The translations under genes were made by a program, and so were the position numbers. Shown here in pieces: positions 1-6,854 of a stretch of DNA of 64,000 bases. The DNA comes from Streptomyces sp. GS7 (GTDB lineage: Bacteria; Actinomycetota; Actinomycetes; Streptomycetales; Streptomycetaceae): assembly GCF_009834125.1 (NCBI RefSeq), contig NZ_CP047146.1:8896501-8960500 (forward strand), read 5' to 3'. A model generated the notes under the pieces. It made no database searches. It saw only the letters and a program-made list of their open reading frames with translations, and was not told where the DNA came from. Position 1 is the first letter of the stretch. Each line of letters begins with the position of its first letter.

Positions 1-287
1 GGCTCGACGGGCACGACCGGCTCCACGGAGGCGCCACCACCGACCGGCGGCGGCGTCACCACGAAGTCGGGGTCCAGCCCCCGCAGCCGCACGTCGACCG
101 AGCCCGGCGCCAGCTCGCGAGTGATCTCGTCCATCGCGGCGGAGAGCACATTGAGCATCGTCAGACGGGTCGCCGACTCCAAAGGAGCAGTGAGCCGCTC
201 GGCCAGCTCGCGAGCATCTTCCCCGCCGGCCTCGGCGGCCACCGCCAGTTCCCGCCGCAGAGTGTCGACATACGGAGTGAGGTCCAT
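1..287 (-). CDS. HicB-like antitoxin family protein (N-terminal part, cut by window edge)
   Basis: The ATG at 287 opens a frame that stays open to the window edge, so only the first 95 codons are present. It begins MDLTPYVDTLRREL, followed by an acidic, Ala-rich helical segment and then VRLRGLDPDFVVTPPP. I recognise this N-terminus from streptomycete proteins annotated as HicB-family antitoxins, whose C-terminus (outside the window) is a ribbon-helix-helix DNA-binding domain; that part is not seen here. A perfect 19-bp palindrome begins 11 bases upstream of the start codon and suggests autoregulation. Family assignment is from memory of the N-terminus only. The neighbouring DUF4097-type partner often found with such genes would lie outside the window. 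Confidence 0.7.
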   Translation of the reverse strand, partial: MDLTPYVDTLRRELAVAAEAGGEDARELAERLTAPLESATRLTMLNVLSAAMDEITRELAPGSVDVRLRGLDPDFVVTPPPVGGGASVEPVVPVE

Positions 288-296
288 GACGTCATC

Positions 297-317
297 ATGG
301 CACCATCATGGTGCCAC
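297..317. promoter_or_regulatory. Palindromic operator TGGCACCAT-C-ATGGTGCCA
   Basis: Positions 298-316 form a perfect inverted repeat with 9-bp arms around one base, immediately upstream of the antitoxin-like gene that starts at 287 on the minus strand. Further half-sites TGGCACCAT and TGGCACCAG lie at 468-476 and 488-496, with a weaker one near 331. Such clustered palindromes fit autorepression by a ribbon-helix-helix antitoxin. The binding protein is inferred from position. Confidence 0.6.
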
Positions 318-745
318 ACGCAACCCCGAGTGGCACCCCCCGTGGGACGAACCCCAAGGAGGACCAGGAGATACCTTTCCGACCTGGGGAAACACAAGGA
401 GATCGAACTGAGCAACCATCGCGCCATGCGCGCCCATCCGCTTCCGCGAGCGTGAAATGGCGCCGGGTGGCACCATGCGACACCAGATGGCACCAGGCCG
501 CGCCACCCGACATCCTGCGACGCCGGACGATGCCCGCGACGCCACAAAGGGGCCGTCACGACTCCCCTTCCCCAGGACCACACGCAGGTCGCCACCACCC
601 GGACCAGTTCTGGAGATACCGACACACCGACACCGCTAGAGTCGAGCCGGAGCTCGGCCCACAGGGGCTATGGAGAAGGCGGCCGGCTCCCGCACTCCTT
701 GCGTAGGCGTGGACGTGCGGGATTGATCTTGGGGGACGGTGGGAA
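318..745. other. Intergenic region with operator half-sites
   Basis: No convincing gene is seen. The overlapping reading frames here have no recognisable composition and no good ribosome-binding sites. The stretch contains the extra TGGCACCA-type half-sites at 468-476 and 488-496. The final 20 bases carry GGGGGA and GGTGGGA, which serve as the ribosome-binding region of the next gene. Confidence 0.6.
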
Positions 746-1285
746 GTGCCGGATCAGCACGGTGTCATCGACGTCAAGGTAAGCCGACGGGTCCTCTGGG
801 TAGGCGCGGATGCCTATCCGATGCACAACATCACTCGTGCTCGCAGAACGGTGATCCCGCCCAGGCGCGGGTACGAGATATGGCGCTTCCTCAAGGCTGT
901 TGCGGGCTTGGTCCTTGTCGGCACCGTCGTCATGGTCGTGGTGACCGTCGCCGCGGGTGACCCGGCTCCGGGCGACCCGGGGTCGTGGCTCAGTCCTGCC
1001 GACGTGGTGGCGGTGGCGGTGCTGCTGCTCATCATCGCCGGCGTCGTCCGGTTGATCCGAGCGCTGATCAGGCCAGTGCTGTATGCGCTGGTCCTTGAGA
1101 CATCGGCCTCGGAGAACACGGTTCTGGTAAGTGCGGACGAGGAGAGGGTGATCGAGCTCGTCCGTCAGATCACGGGCGCGATCGAAAACGCCTCCGCCGA
1201 GTTTCAACTGACGGTGGAGAGCCTCCACGTCGGTGATGTCATCAAGCAGTTCGGCAAGCGCAATATAGGGAAGGTGGTCCGATGA
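746..1285 (+). CDS. DUF6232-type two-helix membrane protein with C-terminal GD..Q.G..N.G motif
   Basis: This 179-residue protein starts at GTG 746, 9 bases after GGGGGA. Its first 40 residues (VSRRVLWVGADAYP, then NITRARR) look like the DUF6232 family, which I know mainly from Streptomyces. Two hydrophobic helices follow at about residues 46-72 and 83-110, then a cytosolic helical segment. The last 20 residues, HVGDVIKQFGKRNIGKVV, match the N-terminus of the next protein (HFGDRVEQYGDHNTGIIK) in spacing of H, GD, Q, G, N and G. The two genes overlap by ATGA and must be co-translated. No function is established. I infer a membrane partner or effector joined to the next protein by homotypic motif contact. 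Confidence 0.75.
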   Translation: MPDQHGVIDVKVSRRVLWVGADAYPMHNITRARRTVIPPRRGYEIWRFLKAVAGLVLVGTVVMVVVTVAAGDPAPGDPGSWLSPADVVAVAVLLLIIAGVVRLIRALIRPVLYALVLETSASENTVLVSADEERVIELVRQITGAIENASAEFQLTVESLHVGDVIKQFGKRNIGKVVR

Positions 1286-1608
1286 GCGGCGACTTTCATT
1301 TCGGTGACCGGGTGGAGCAGTACGGTGACCACAACACGGGCATCATCAAGAACCAGGGTCCGACCGATCCCCGCTCGGCCTTCAGGGACATGATCGCCAC
1401 GATCCAGGTGCTGAGGAACCAGGTGCCGGCCGAGGATCGCGAGATCATCGACGAATCTCTCCGCGCGATCGGCACCGGTCAGGACGTGCCGCACGGCACC
1501 CTGCGTCGCGCTCTCACCAACATCTCCGGCGTGGCGACCATGATCGGCGCGGCGGGGGTGCCTGTCATCGAGTCAGTTCGTCGCGTGATCGAAGCACTGG
1601 GCAACTAG
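1282..1608 (+). CDS. Small protein with N-terminal GD..Q.G..N.G motif
   Basis: The protein has 108 residues and starts at the ATG of an ATGA overlap with the DUF6232 gene. Residues 3-22 carry the motif FHFGDRVEQYGDHNTGII, a near copy of the C-terminus of the upstream protein. A helical domain of about 80 residues follows, rich in Arg, Ile and Ala and ending VPVIESVRRVIEALGN. I have a memory of similar streptomycete proteins beginning with a HFGD...NTGI segment but know of no assigned function. The short Gly/Asp/Asn motif could form a beta-arch or amyloid-like assembly unit; this is inference. A fold-and-assembly test of the first 25 residues would settle it. Confidence 0.75.
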   Translation: MSGDFHFGDRVEQYGDHNTGIIKNQGPTDPRSAFRDMIATIQVLRNQVPAEDREIIDESLRAIGTGQDVPHGTLRRALTNISGVATMIGAAGVPVIESVRRVIEALGN

Positions 1609-2104
1609 CCCACCGCAGATAGGGCCACGCCCCTTCGCCGGCGTGCCATGCCCGTTCCGGCACGCCGGGCTCTCCCAACCGCCCCATAGCCGCCGCTCGC
1701 GTATTCCCACGACGATGTCGGATCACACCGCCTGTTTGTTCATGGAGATGCCAAGGTCCAACCGTGCCTGCTCGTGATAGTTGTTCAGTTCCTCGACCAG
1801 TCTGAAGCCGCGCACGTGGCGCATTCGACAGCTGCCGCAGGCACGGCAGCCACATGGGGAACCTCCGCTGGCCAGCGGCATCATGACGCGCAACGCCTAC
1901 GGAGCCGGGTTCGGTCCTCGGCAGTGCCGAGCCTCAGGACCTGGAGGCCCGCCCATGCCCGCGGTGCACGGGCGCGCCGGTTTCCACAACGCGCGGACGG
2001 GGTTGCCGACTTGTGGTCGATGGGTCTGTACTGGAGAGGCCGGCGGTCAGTGTCGCATCGAGAGCCTGGCTGCTGTTCGCAACGGCGTCTACGGGGGGAA
2101 GGCC
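1609..2104. other. Gap between the two motif-sharing gene pairs
   Basis: Apart from the minus-strand remnant at 1723-1824, nothing convincing is present. Longer plus-strand frames reaching back to about 1774 lack a ribosome-binding site and have biased composition. The end of the stretch has a strong Shine-Dalgarno (GGGGGGAAGG, 2094-2103) for the gene starting at 2105. Confidence 0.55.
1723..1824 (-). pseudogene. Short coding remnant
   Basis: A 33-codon frame from ATG 1824 to TGA 1723 encodes MRHVRGFRLVEELNNYHEQ followed by ARLDLGISMNKQAV. The composition (Asn, Tyr, His, Met, Lys) is unlike random high-GC translation and reads like the tail of a larger protein. I do not recognise the family. 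The surrounding 1609-2104 stretch has no other gene, so this is most likely the leftover of a deleted gene between the two motif-bearing pairs. Confidence 0.3.
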
Positions 2105-2518
2105 ATGATGGACATCAATTCCTTACTCGGTCAGGTCGTGCCGGCGGTCGGCGCGGCGGTGGGGGCCTACGGCGTCGCCGTGTTGAACCGGGCCGAGGGC
2201 CAGGCTGCCGACGCGACGGTGCAGTTGGGGCAACGGCTACTCGACCGGATCCTGCACCGTACGCCCGACCGCACACCGATCGAGGCAGCGGTGACGGACC
2301 TGGCGGAGGCTGCTGACGATCCGGACGCGCTGGCCGCGTTGCGCTTTCAGATCAAGCGCGTTCTGGCGGCCGACCCCTCTCTGGCAACGGAGTTGGCGAA
2401 GCTGCTTCCGGAGGAACCCACCGTCCGAGGTGGTGGCCCTCGGAGTGTGGAGGTCGGCGGGGACGTGTCCGGGATCGTCTCGACCGGGGACGGCGCATGG
2501 AATGTCCAGGGCCGGTGA
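2105..2518 (+). CDS. Small helical protein with C-terminal GDV.GIVSTGD motif
   Basis: I chose ATG 2105 because GGGGGGAAGG sits directly before it, although the frame is open upstream. The 137-residue product begins MMDINSLLGQVVPAVGAAVG, possibly amphipathic or membrane-associating. It continues with a helical region ending ATELAKLLPEEP, then a short linker and the C-terminal motif SVEVGGDVSGIVSTGDGAWN. Nearly the same motif (SVVVHGDVHGIVSTGDYPIN) stands at the N-terminus of the STAND protein encoded next, and the genes overlap by GTGA. That gene order and terminal placement is what is described for NLR and effector pairs that signal through shared amyloid motifs. I therefore infer a candidate effector or adaptor; no family name is known to me. 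Confidence 0.75.
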   Translation: MMDINSLLGQVVPAVGAAVGAYGVAVLNRAEGQAADATVQLGQRLLDRILHRTPDRTPIEAAVTDLAEAADDPDALAALRFQIKRVLAADPSLATELAKLLPEEPTVRGGGPRSVEVGGDVSGIVSTGDGAWNVQGR

Positions 2519-4473
2519 GCGGCGGGTCAGGCCCGCTGGACGGGCCTGCGGCACGGATGTCCCCGAGTCCCGACCCGTCCGGTGCCCAGCAATCGGTCGT
2601 GGTGCACGGCGACGTTCACGGCATCGTCAGCACCGGCGACTACCCCATCAACGTCAACTACGTCGACGGCAGATTCGTTCAGACCCAGAGCGTGCTGGAG
2701 CTTCCCCTGCGCGATGCCTCGGTACTGGCGGCCCCTGCCCCGGCCCCGCTGTTCGGCCGCGACGACATCGTGGAGCAGGTCGGCCGGGAGTTGGCCGGGG
2801 GTACCAGTGTCCAGCTGTACGGGGCTGCGGGCGTCGGGAAACAGGCCATCGCAGAGGCGGTGCACCGGAAGCTGGCAGGGCAAGGGCGACGCGGCCACGT
2901 CCTCTGGCCTCGGCCTGGGGAGACGCTCACCCTGGCGATCCTCTACCAACGGCTGGCCGAGGCGTTCTTCGGCAAGTCCTTCCTGCGGGAAGTGGACGAG
3001 ACCGTACTGCGTGCAGCCGTCGCCGCCGTCTCCGATGTGCACATCACGGCCTTCGACTGCGCGCTGGACGGATCGGACGTGGCCCGTGTACTGCAGACCT
3101 TCTCCGGGTGCACGTTCCTCTTCACCTCTCCGTATGCGACCCTGCCGGCTCCCGGAGCGTCCCATCACGTCCAGCCCCTGGGACGGGAGGCCGCGATCGA
3201 ACTGCTCAGCTCCGAACTGGGACTGCCGTTGGGCCCGGTCGGCCTGCAGCACCTCCAGTTCGATCACGTCTACCGGATGTCCGAGGGCAAGCCGCAACGT
3301 CTGTTCCAGTACGCGCAGTTCATCAAGGGCTCGGACCGCTGGCGTGCCGGCGCGGCCAGGGGGCCCCACGACCAGCCGCCGCCGGTCGACCCGGACCAGC
3401 TGAGCCCGCAGCTTCAGGCCGAGGCTCTGGCCGTCGCCCTGAGCGAGCCGGCCCGGCGCGTGCTGGTGGCGCTGACGACGTTCGGCACGCCACTGGCCGC
3501 GGCCTGGTTCGCTCCGGTCACCGGAGACCCCCAGGCAGCGAGTGCGGGGGCGGAACTCCACGACCGGCGTCTGGTCACGCGTCGCTACGGCACTTACCAG
3601 ATCACGGAAGAAGCCGCCTCTGCCGTTCGTAGCCAGAATTGGCCCCCCACCTCGGCGACCACGGCGGCCGAAGGGCTGTCGTCAGCGCTGACGACCGCGG
3701 ACGGTCCACCGCCGCCCGAACCGTTTCTCCTGTTGTCCATCGCCCGCGCGCTGTACGACGCACAGGAATGGGCCCTGACCGTACGCTTCGTCAAGACTGC
3801 TGCGCCGATCGCCCTGACCGCGGGCCGCGGCCAGATCGCCCTGCAGCTCTACGCGTTGGGGAAGATCGCTGCAACCCGAGGCGGAAGGCCCGGCGACCTC
3901 GATTACTACACCCTCGCCGAGGAGCACACCCGCAATGTGCTGACCGGCGACAGGGCGGCGGTGGCGGCAGCGTTGGCGGTCGTCTCCGCCCCCGTCGTCC
4001 CGACGGCGAAGATCGGCAACCTGATCGCACACCTCACCAAGCTCGGCACCGCCAAGCTCGCCGTCGCCGCAGGGGCCGCGGCCGTGGTGGCGGCTGCCGC
4101 GACCGTCGCCGTGGTGGCGGCAAGCGGGCCCGATACGCCCGCCGGCTGCGCCGAGGCCAAACAAGCCCTGGGCGACTTGAACGCCACCCAGGACACACGC
4201 GTGGTGCAAGATCTTGTCGGCCAGGACAGAAAAGTGGCGGCCGGCCTGAGCGCCGCGGCAGCAAAGGCAACCGATCCGAAGGTGCGCTCCGCGATCCAGA
4301 CTCGGGCCGACCAGAGAAACAACGCGGCCGACACCCTGGAGCGCAACGGCGACGGCCTCGGCGGCGATGTGCACCCCGACGTCCGAGCCAACCTTCTTGG
4401 CGGCCAGGCACTTCACGAGAGACTTCAGGACCGCATAACTATCCGCCCCGTCTGCCCCAAGCTTTTGGATTGA
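2515..4473 (+). CDS. STAND/NLR-like P-loop ATPase with N-terminal signalling motif and C-terminal transmembrane helix
   Basis: The chosen start is GTG 2515, overlapping the previous stop as GTGA; ATG 2497 and ATG 2557 are in frame alternatives. After the N-terminal motif (HGDVHGIVSTGDYPIN) and LFGRDDIVEQVGREL comes a Walker A, YGAAGVGKQA, in which the usual Thr/Ser after Lys is Gln. The Walker B region (HITAFDCALDG) is degenerate. A sensor-like FLFTSPYATLP and a helical LGREAAIELLSSEL region follow, as in AP-ATPase/NB-ARC proteins, then a winged-helix-like part. No TPR or WD repeats are seen. A hydrophobic Ala/Val helix (about nucleotides 4040-4130) precedes a Cys-containing tail of about 100 residues. 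I infer a membrane-tethered sensor ATPase coupled to the upstream small protein. ATPase competence is uncertain. Confidence 0.75.
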   Translation: MSGGSGPLDGPAARMSPSPDPSGAQQSVVVHGDVHGIVSTGDYPINVNYVDGRFVQTQSVLELPLRDASVLAAPAPAPLFGRDDIVEQVGRELAGGTSVQLYGAAGVGKQAIAEAVHRKLAGQGRRGHVLWPRPGETLTLAILYQRLAEAFFGKSFLREVDETVLRAAVAAVSDVHITAFDCALDGSDVARVLQTFSGCTFLFTSPYATLPAPGASHHVQPLGREAAIELLSSELGLPLGPVGLQHLQFDHVYRMSEGKPQRLFQYAQFIKGSDRWRAGAARGPHDQPPPVDPDQLSPQLQAEALAVALSEPARRVLVALTTFGTPLAAAWFAPVTGDPQAASAGAELHDRRLVTRRYGTYQITEEAASAVRSQNWPPTSATTAAEGLSSALTTADGPPPPEPFLLLSIARALYDAQEWALTVRFVKTAAPIALTAGRGQIALQLYALGKIAATRGGRPGDLDYYTLAEEHTRNVLTGDRAAVAAALAVVSAPVVPTAKIGNLIAHLTKLGTAKLAVAAGAAAVVAAAATVAVVAASGPDTPAGCAEAKQALGDLNATQDTRVVQDLVGQDRKVAAGLSAAAAKATDPKVRSAIQTRADQRNNAADTLERNGDGLGGDVHPDVRANLLGGQALHERLQDRITIRPVCPKLLD

Positions 4474-4942
4474 CCGCAGCGCCGCGCCCCAGTCCGGTGG
4501 TGGAAGCCGGCGGTGCCCGCACAACAGGTCCCCGCCGGAGAAACGGACAATGACCCAAATGCGGTGATCTCAAGGGCCTGCCGGGGCCTGTCGTCAATCT
4601 CCGGACGTCCGCCCGATGGGCGGGCCCCGCGGCGGATGCCGGACCGGCGACGGGGCCGGCTGGGCGAGACAGCAAGACGGAGTGCGTTACCGGTGACCTC
4701 AACTCTGCCGTGGAGGCCGGTGCCGGTCGACTACATCCGAGGTACCTCGGCAATGTCACGATGGCTGGGACCGTCGCGCGGCTCGACTCCCAGCGCTCCG
4801 CGTTCGATCGGGTCGGGGACGCGCTGAGGGGTGACGGCAACCGGCCGGACGACGACGGCACGGGCGGCGCCCTGGTGGCCATCTGACCGCCCCCGCGCCA
4901 GCCCTGCAAGGCGGTTGCCGTCAACCACGGCCGTCAACACAA
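4474..4942. other. Intergenic region with MITE end and coding remnant
   Basis: The sequence at about 4576-4599 resembles one terminal repeat of the MITE found at 42492-42672. From about 4605 to the TGA at 4884-4886 one plus frame reads TECVTGDLNSAVEAGAGRLH, then further protein-like sequence ending GGALVAI. It has no start codon with a ribosome-binding site and is probably the 3' remnant of an interrupted gene. I do not recognise the family. Confidence 0.35.
4576..4599. repeat. Orphan terminal repeat of a MITE
   Basis: GGGGCCTGTCGTCAATCTCC matches the terminal inverted repeat of the complete element at 42492-42672 (CCAGGCCCTGTCGTCA and onward) at most positions. No matching opposite end is visible within 400 bases, so only one end survives. 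Confidence 0.45.
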
Positions 4943-4984
4943 AAGCCGGAGGCCCTGTCGATCACTCGACAGGGCCTCCGGCTT
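4943..4984 (-). terminator. Hairpin terminator downstream of tRNA-Arg
   Basis: Arms AAGCCGGAGGCCCTGTCGA and its complement flank a 4-base loop, immediately 3' of the minus-strand tRNA-Arg. The long GC-rich stem is typical for streptomycete terminators without a strong T-run. It may act in both directions. Confidence 0.8.
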
Positions 4985-4988
4985 GCTG

Positions 4989-5061
4989 TGCGCTCGGCAG
5001 GATTCGAACCTGCAACCTTCTGATCCGTAGTCAGATGCTCTATCCGTTAAGCTACGAGCGC
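4989..5061 (-). tRNA. tRNA-Arg (anticodon ACG)
   Basis: The minus strand reads GCGCTCGTAGC at the 5' end and CGAGCGC plus discriminator A at the 3' end, giving a perfect 7-bp acceptor stem. The anticodon stem TCTGA/TCAGA encloses the loop CTACGGA with anticodon ACG. The T-loop region is GGTTCGAATCC. CCA is not encoded. The length is 73 nt. Confidence 0.95.
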
Positions 5062-5763
5062 TTGGCTTTCCGGCGGTTTTTCTTGCCGGTCGGCGTTGCG
5101 GGAACAACATTACATGACCTGCGCCGTCACGCGAAATCCGATTCCCATACCCACCCTGACCTGCGGAAATACCGTTGAGGGGGATGGTGGAGGCCAGCAG
5201 CCCCAAGGGGAGTCCTCGATGATCCGGACGAAGTTCGGGCGGGTGTAGCCCTCTTCGAGGCGGGGTGGTCGGTGACGGTGGCCTCGCGGGACTCAGCGGG
5301 TCGAGCGTCGCAGCCGGCACCGAGGACATCGCCGAGGACGCCGTCGACGACCTCGCCGAGTACGTCGAGTTCGATGCCCGGTATGACGGGGGCCACTTCC
5401 GGTGGTCGTCTGGTGCGGGATCCGGACGGGTGGAGGGCCGGTGCCCGGTGGGCGGGGACGGGCTGCCTGCAGGTGGGGACACGCGCCGGGGGTCACCGGG
5501 GGGGCGATGCGGAGGCCTGGTGGAAGTGGGAACGGCGGAGGAGCGGGGGCGGGAGCCGTACGCGGAGGGGCGCGCCCAGGCAGCGGAGAGGGAGGGAGGC
5601 AGAGGAGAAGGGGAGGAGGGGCGGAGGAAGTCGTCGCTGCCGGTGCGGGGCGGTGGCGGGGCGCGCGGGCCGGGTGAGCCTCGGGCGGTAGGGGCGGTAG
5701 GGACCGCGCGGGCCGCGGGGAGGGTCGGGCCCCGGAAAGGACTCGGGCGCCGGAAAAGGCTCA
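5062..5763. other. Gene-poor spacer with polypurine tract
   Basis: No supported gene is seen between the two tRNAs. Positions about 5500-5640 are strongly purine-biased on the plus strand, with many GGGG and GAGG runs and potential to form G-quadruplex or triplex structures. Reading frames crossing this tract have extreme Gly/Arg composition. On the minus strand near 5350-5396 a stretch (IPGIELDVLGEVVDGVLGDV) looks faintly protein-like, perhaps a remnant. Confidence 0.45.
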
Positions 5764-5789
5764 GGCCCTGATCGTGATCGATCAGGGCC
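5764..5789 (-). terminator. Hairpin terminator downstream of tRNA-Ser(GCT)
   Basis: GGCCCTGATCG and CGATCAGGGCC form an 11-bp stem around a 4-base loop, 17 bases 3' of the minus-strand tRNA-Ser gene. Confidence 0.75.
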
Positions 5790-5806
5790 CGAAGTGGAAG
5801 AAGGAG

Positions 5807-5897
5807 CGGAGGCGGAGGGATTTGAACCCTCGATGGGTGGTAAGACCCAAACCGCATTAGCAGTGCGGCGCCATAGACCGGACTAGGCGACGCCTCC
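5807..5897 (-). tRNA. tRNA-Ser (anticodon GCT)
   Basis: Acceptor strands GGAGGCG and CGCCTCC pair perfectly, with discriminator G. The anticodon loop CTGCTAA gives GCT, for AGC/AGU codons. A long variable arm, typical of class II tRNA-Ser, precedes the T-arm GGGTTCAAATCCC. The length is 91 nt and CCA is not encoded. Confidence 0.95.
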
Positions 5898-6140
5898 CCA
5901 CACCTCACGCGCGCAAGCGCGCTGTGGTGTGTCCAGATGATGGCACAGCTCCAGGGGCTGTCACCAATCGCCCCCTACGGTACTAGCCCCGCGGCCCACC
6001 CGGCAAAGACGTTCCTGCGGCGCAACGTCGGGGGCGGCGGTGCGTTAGGAGTGTCAGGGCCGTGCGGCGATCCGCGTGTCGTGCGCCCCGGGCGCGTGCC
6101 GACCGGGCACCGCCCCGCACTCGCCCCCCTGGAGCCCGTG

Positions 6141-6662
6141 ATGCCGTCTCGCCGGACGCCCTCCTTCTTCGCCGCGGCCACCGGTGCCGCCACCGCCGCC
6201 GCGGCCGTCGTCGCCGCGCTCGCCCTGGCGCCGGCCGCCGCTGCCGCCCCGATCCCACTGCCGCACCACCAGTCCGCGGACGGCGTCTCGCACACGGGCC
6301 ACCACGCGGCCGCCGGGGCCCGCGGCAGGCGCGCCGACCACCTCACCGTCACCGTCACCGGCTCCGGCTCGGCCCGTACGGACGGCACCTTCGAGCTCTA
6401 CTGCCACCCCGCTCGGGGCAACCACTTCGACGCGGCGCGGGCCTGCGCCAGGCTCGACAGGATGACGCGCTGGGGCCGCGACCCGTTCGCGCCCGTGCCG
6501 CAGGGCGCGCGGTGCACGATGATGTACGGCGGTCCCGCCAGAGCGCATGTCAGCGGGACCTGGGCGGGGCGCCCCGTCAACGCCGAGTTCCGGCGCACCG
6601 ACGGGTGTGAGATCGAACGCTGGGGCCGCTTCGAACCCATGCTCCCGTCGACCGCTTTGTGA
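6141..6662 (+). CDS. Secreted subtilisin inhibitor-like protein (SSI family)
   Basis: ATG 6141 follows GGAG by 6 bases. The product is 173 residues. A Sec signal peptide (charged MPSRRTP, then an Ala-rich core ending ALAPAAAAA) precedes an SSI domain with LTVTVTGSG, DGTFELYCHPA, DPFAPVPQGARCTMMYGGPA and TWAGRPVNAEF. SSI proteins bind and block subtilisin-like proteases as secreted dimers. Alignment with the classical SSI reactive loop (CPM|VY) places P1 at the first Met of CTM|MY, which would predict activity on subtilisin or chymotrypsin-like enzymes. Cysteines in the reactive-site region and near the C-terminus fit the usual disulfides. The gene stands alone between tRNA-Ser and the long PAS gene. 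Confidence 0.9.
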   Translation: MPSRRTPSFFAAATGAATAAAAVVAALALAPAAAAAPIPLPHHQSADGVSHTGHHAAAGARGRRADHLTVTVTGSGSARTDGTFELYCHPARGNHFDAARACARLDRMTRWGRDPFAPVPQGARCTMMYGGPARAHVSGTWAGRPVNAEFRRTDGCEIERWGRFEPMLPSTAL

Positions 6663-6854
6663 CCCGGTTCGTGCCGCAGTAGCGCGCCAGGTCAGGACGA
6701 GGGGCACATGTCGGGCGTGCGGTGAGTCGCGCAGTGGCGCGGCATAACCTCCCCGTCATCCGCCTCCGCGTCGCGGGGAAGTGCCCGTAGACTCCATCCC
6801 AGCGACCCGCCCCGGCGAGTCGGCAAGGTGCGGTAACAGGGAGGAAGCGTCGTC

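Noticed and set aside
5265..5771. 168-codon Gly/Arg-rich ORF between the tRNAs
   Set aside because: It arises from the polypurine tract; composition is low-complexity in every frame and no start signal is present.
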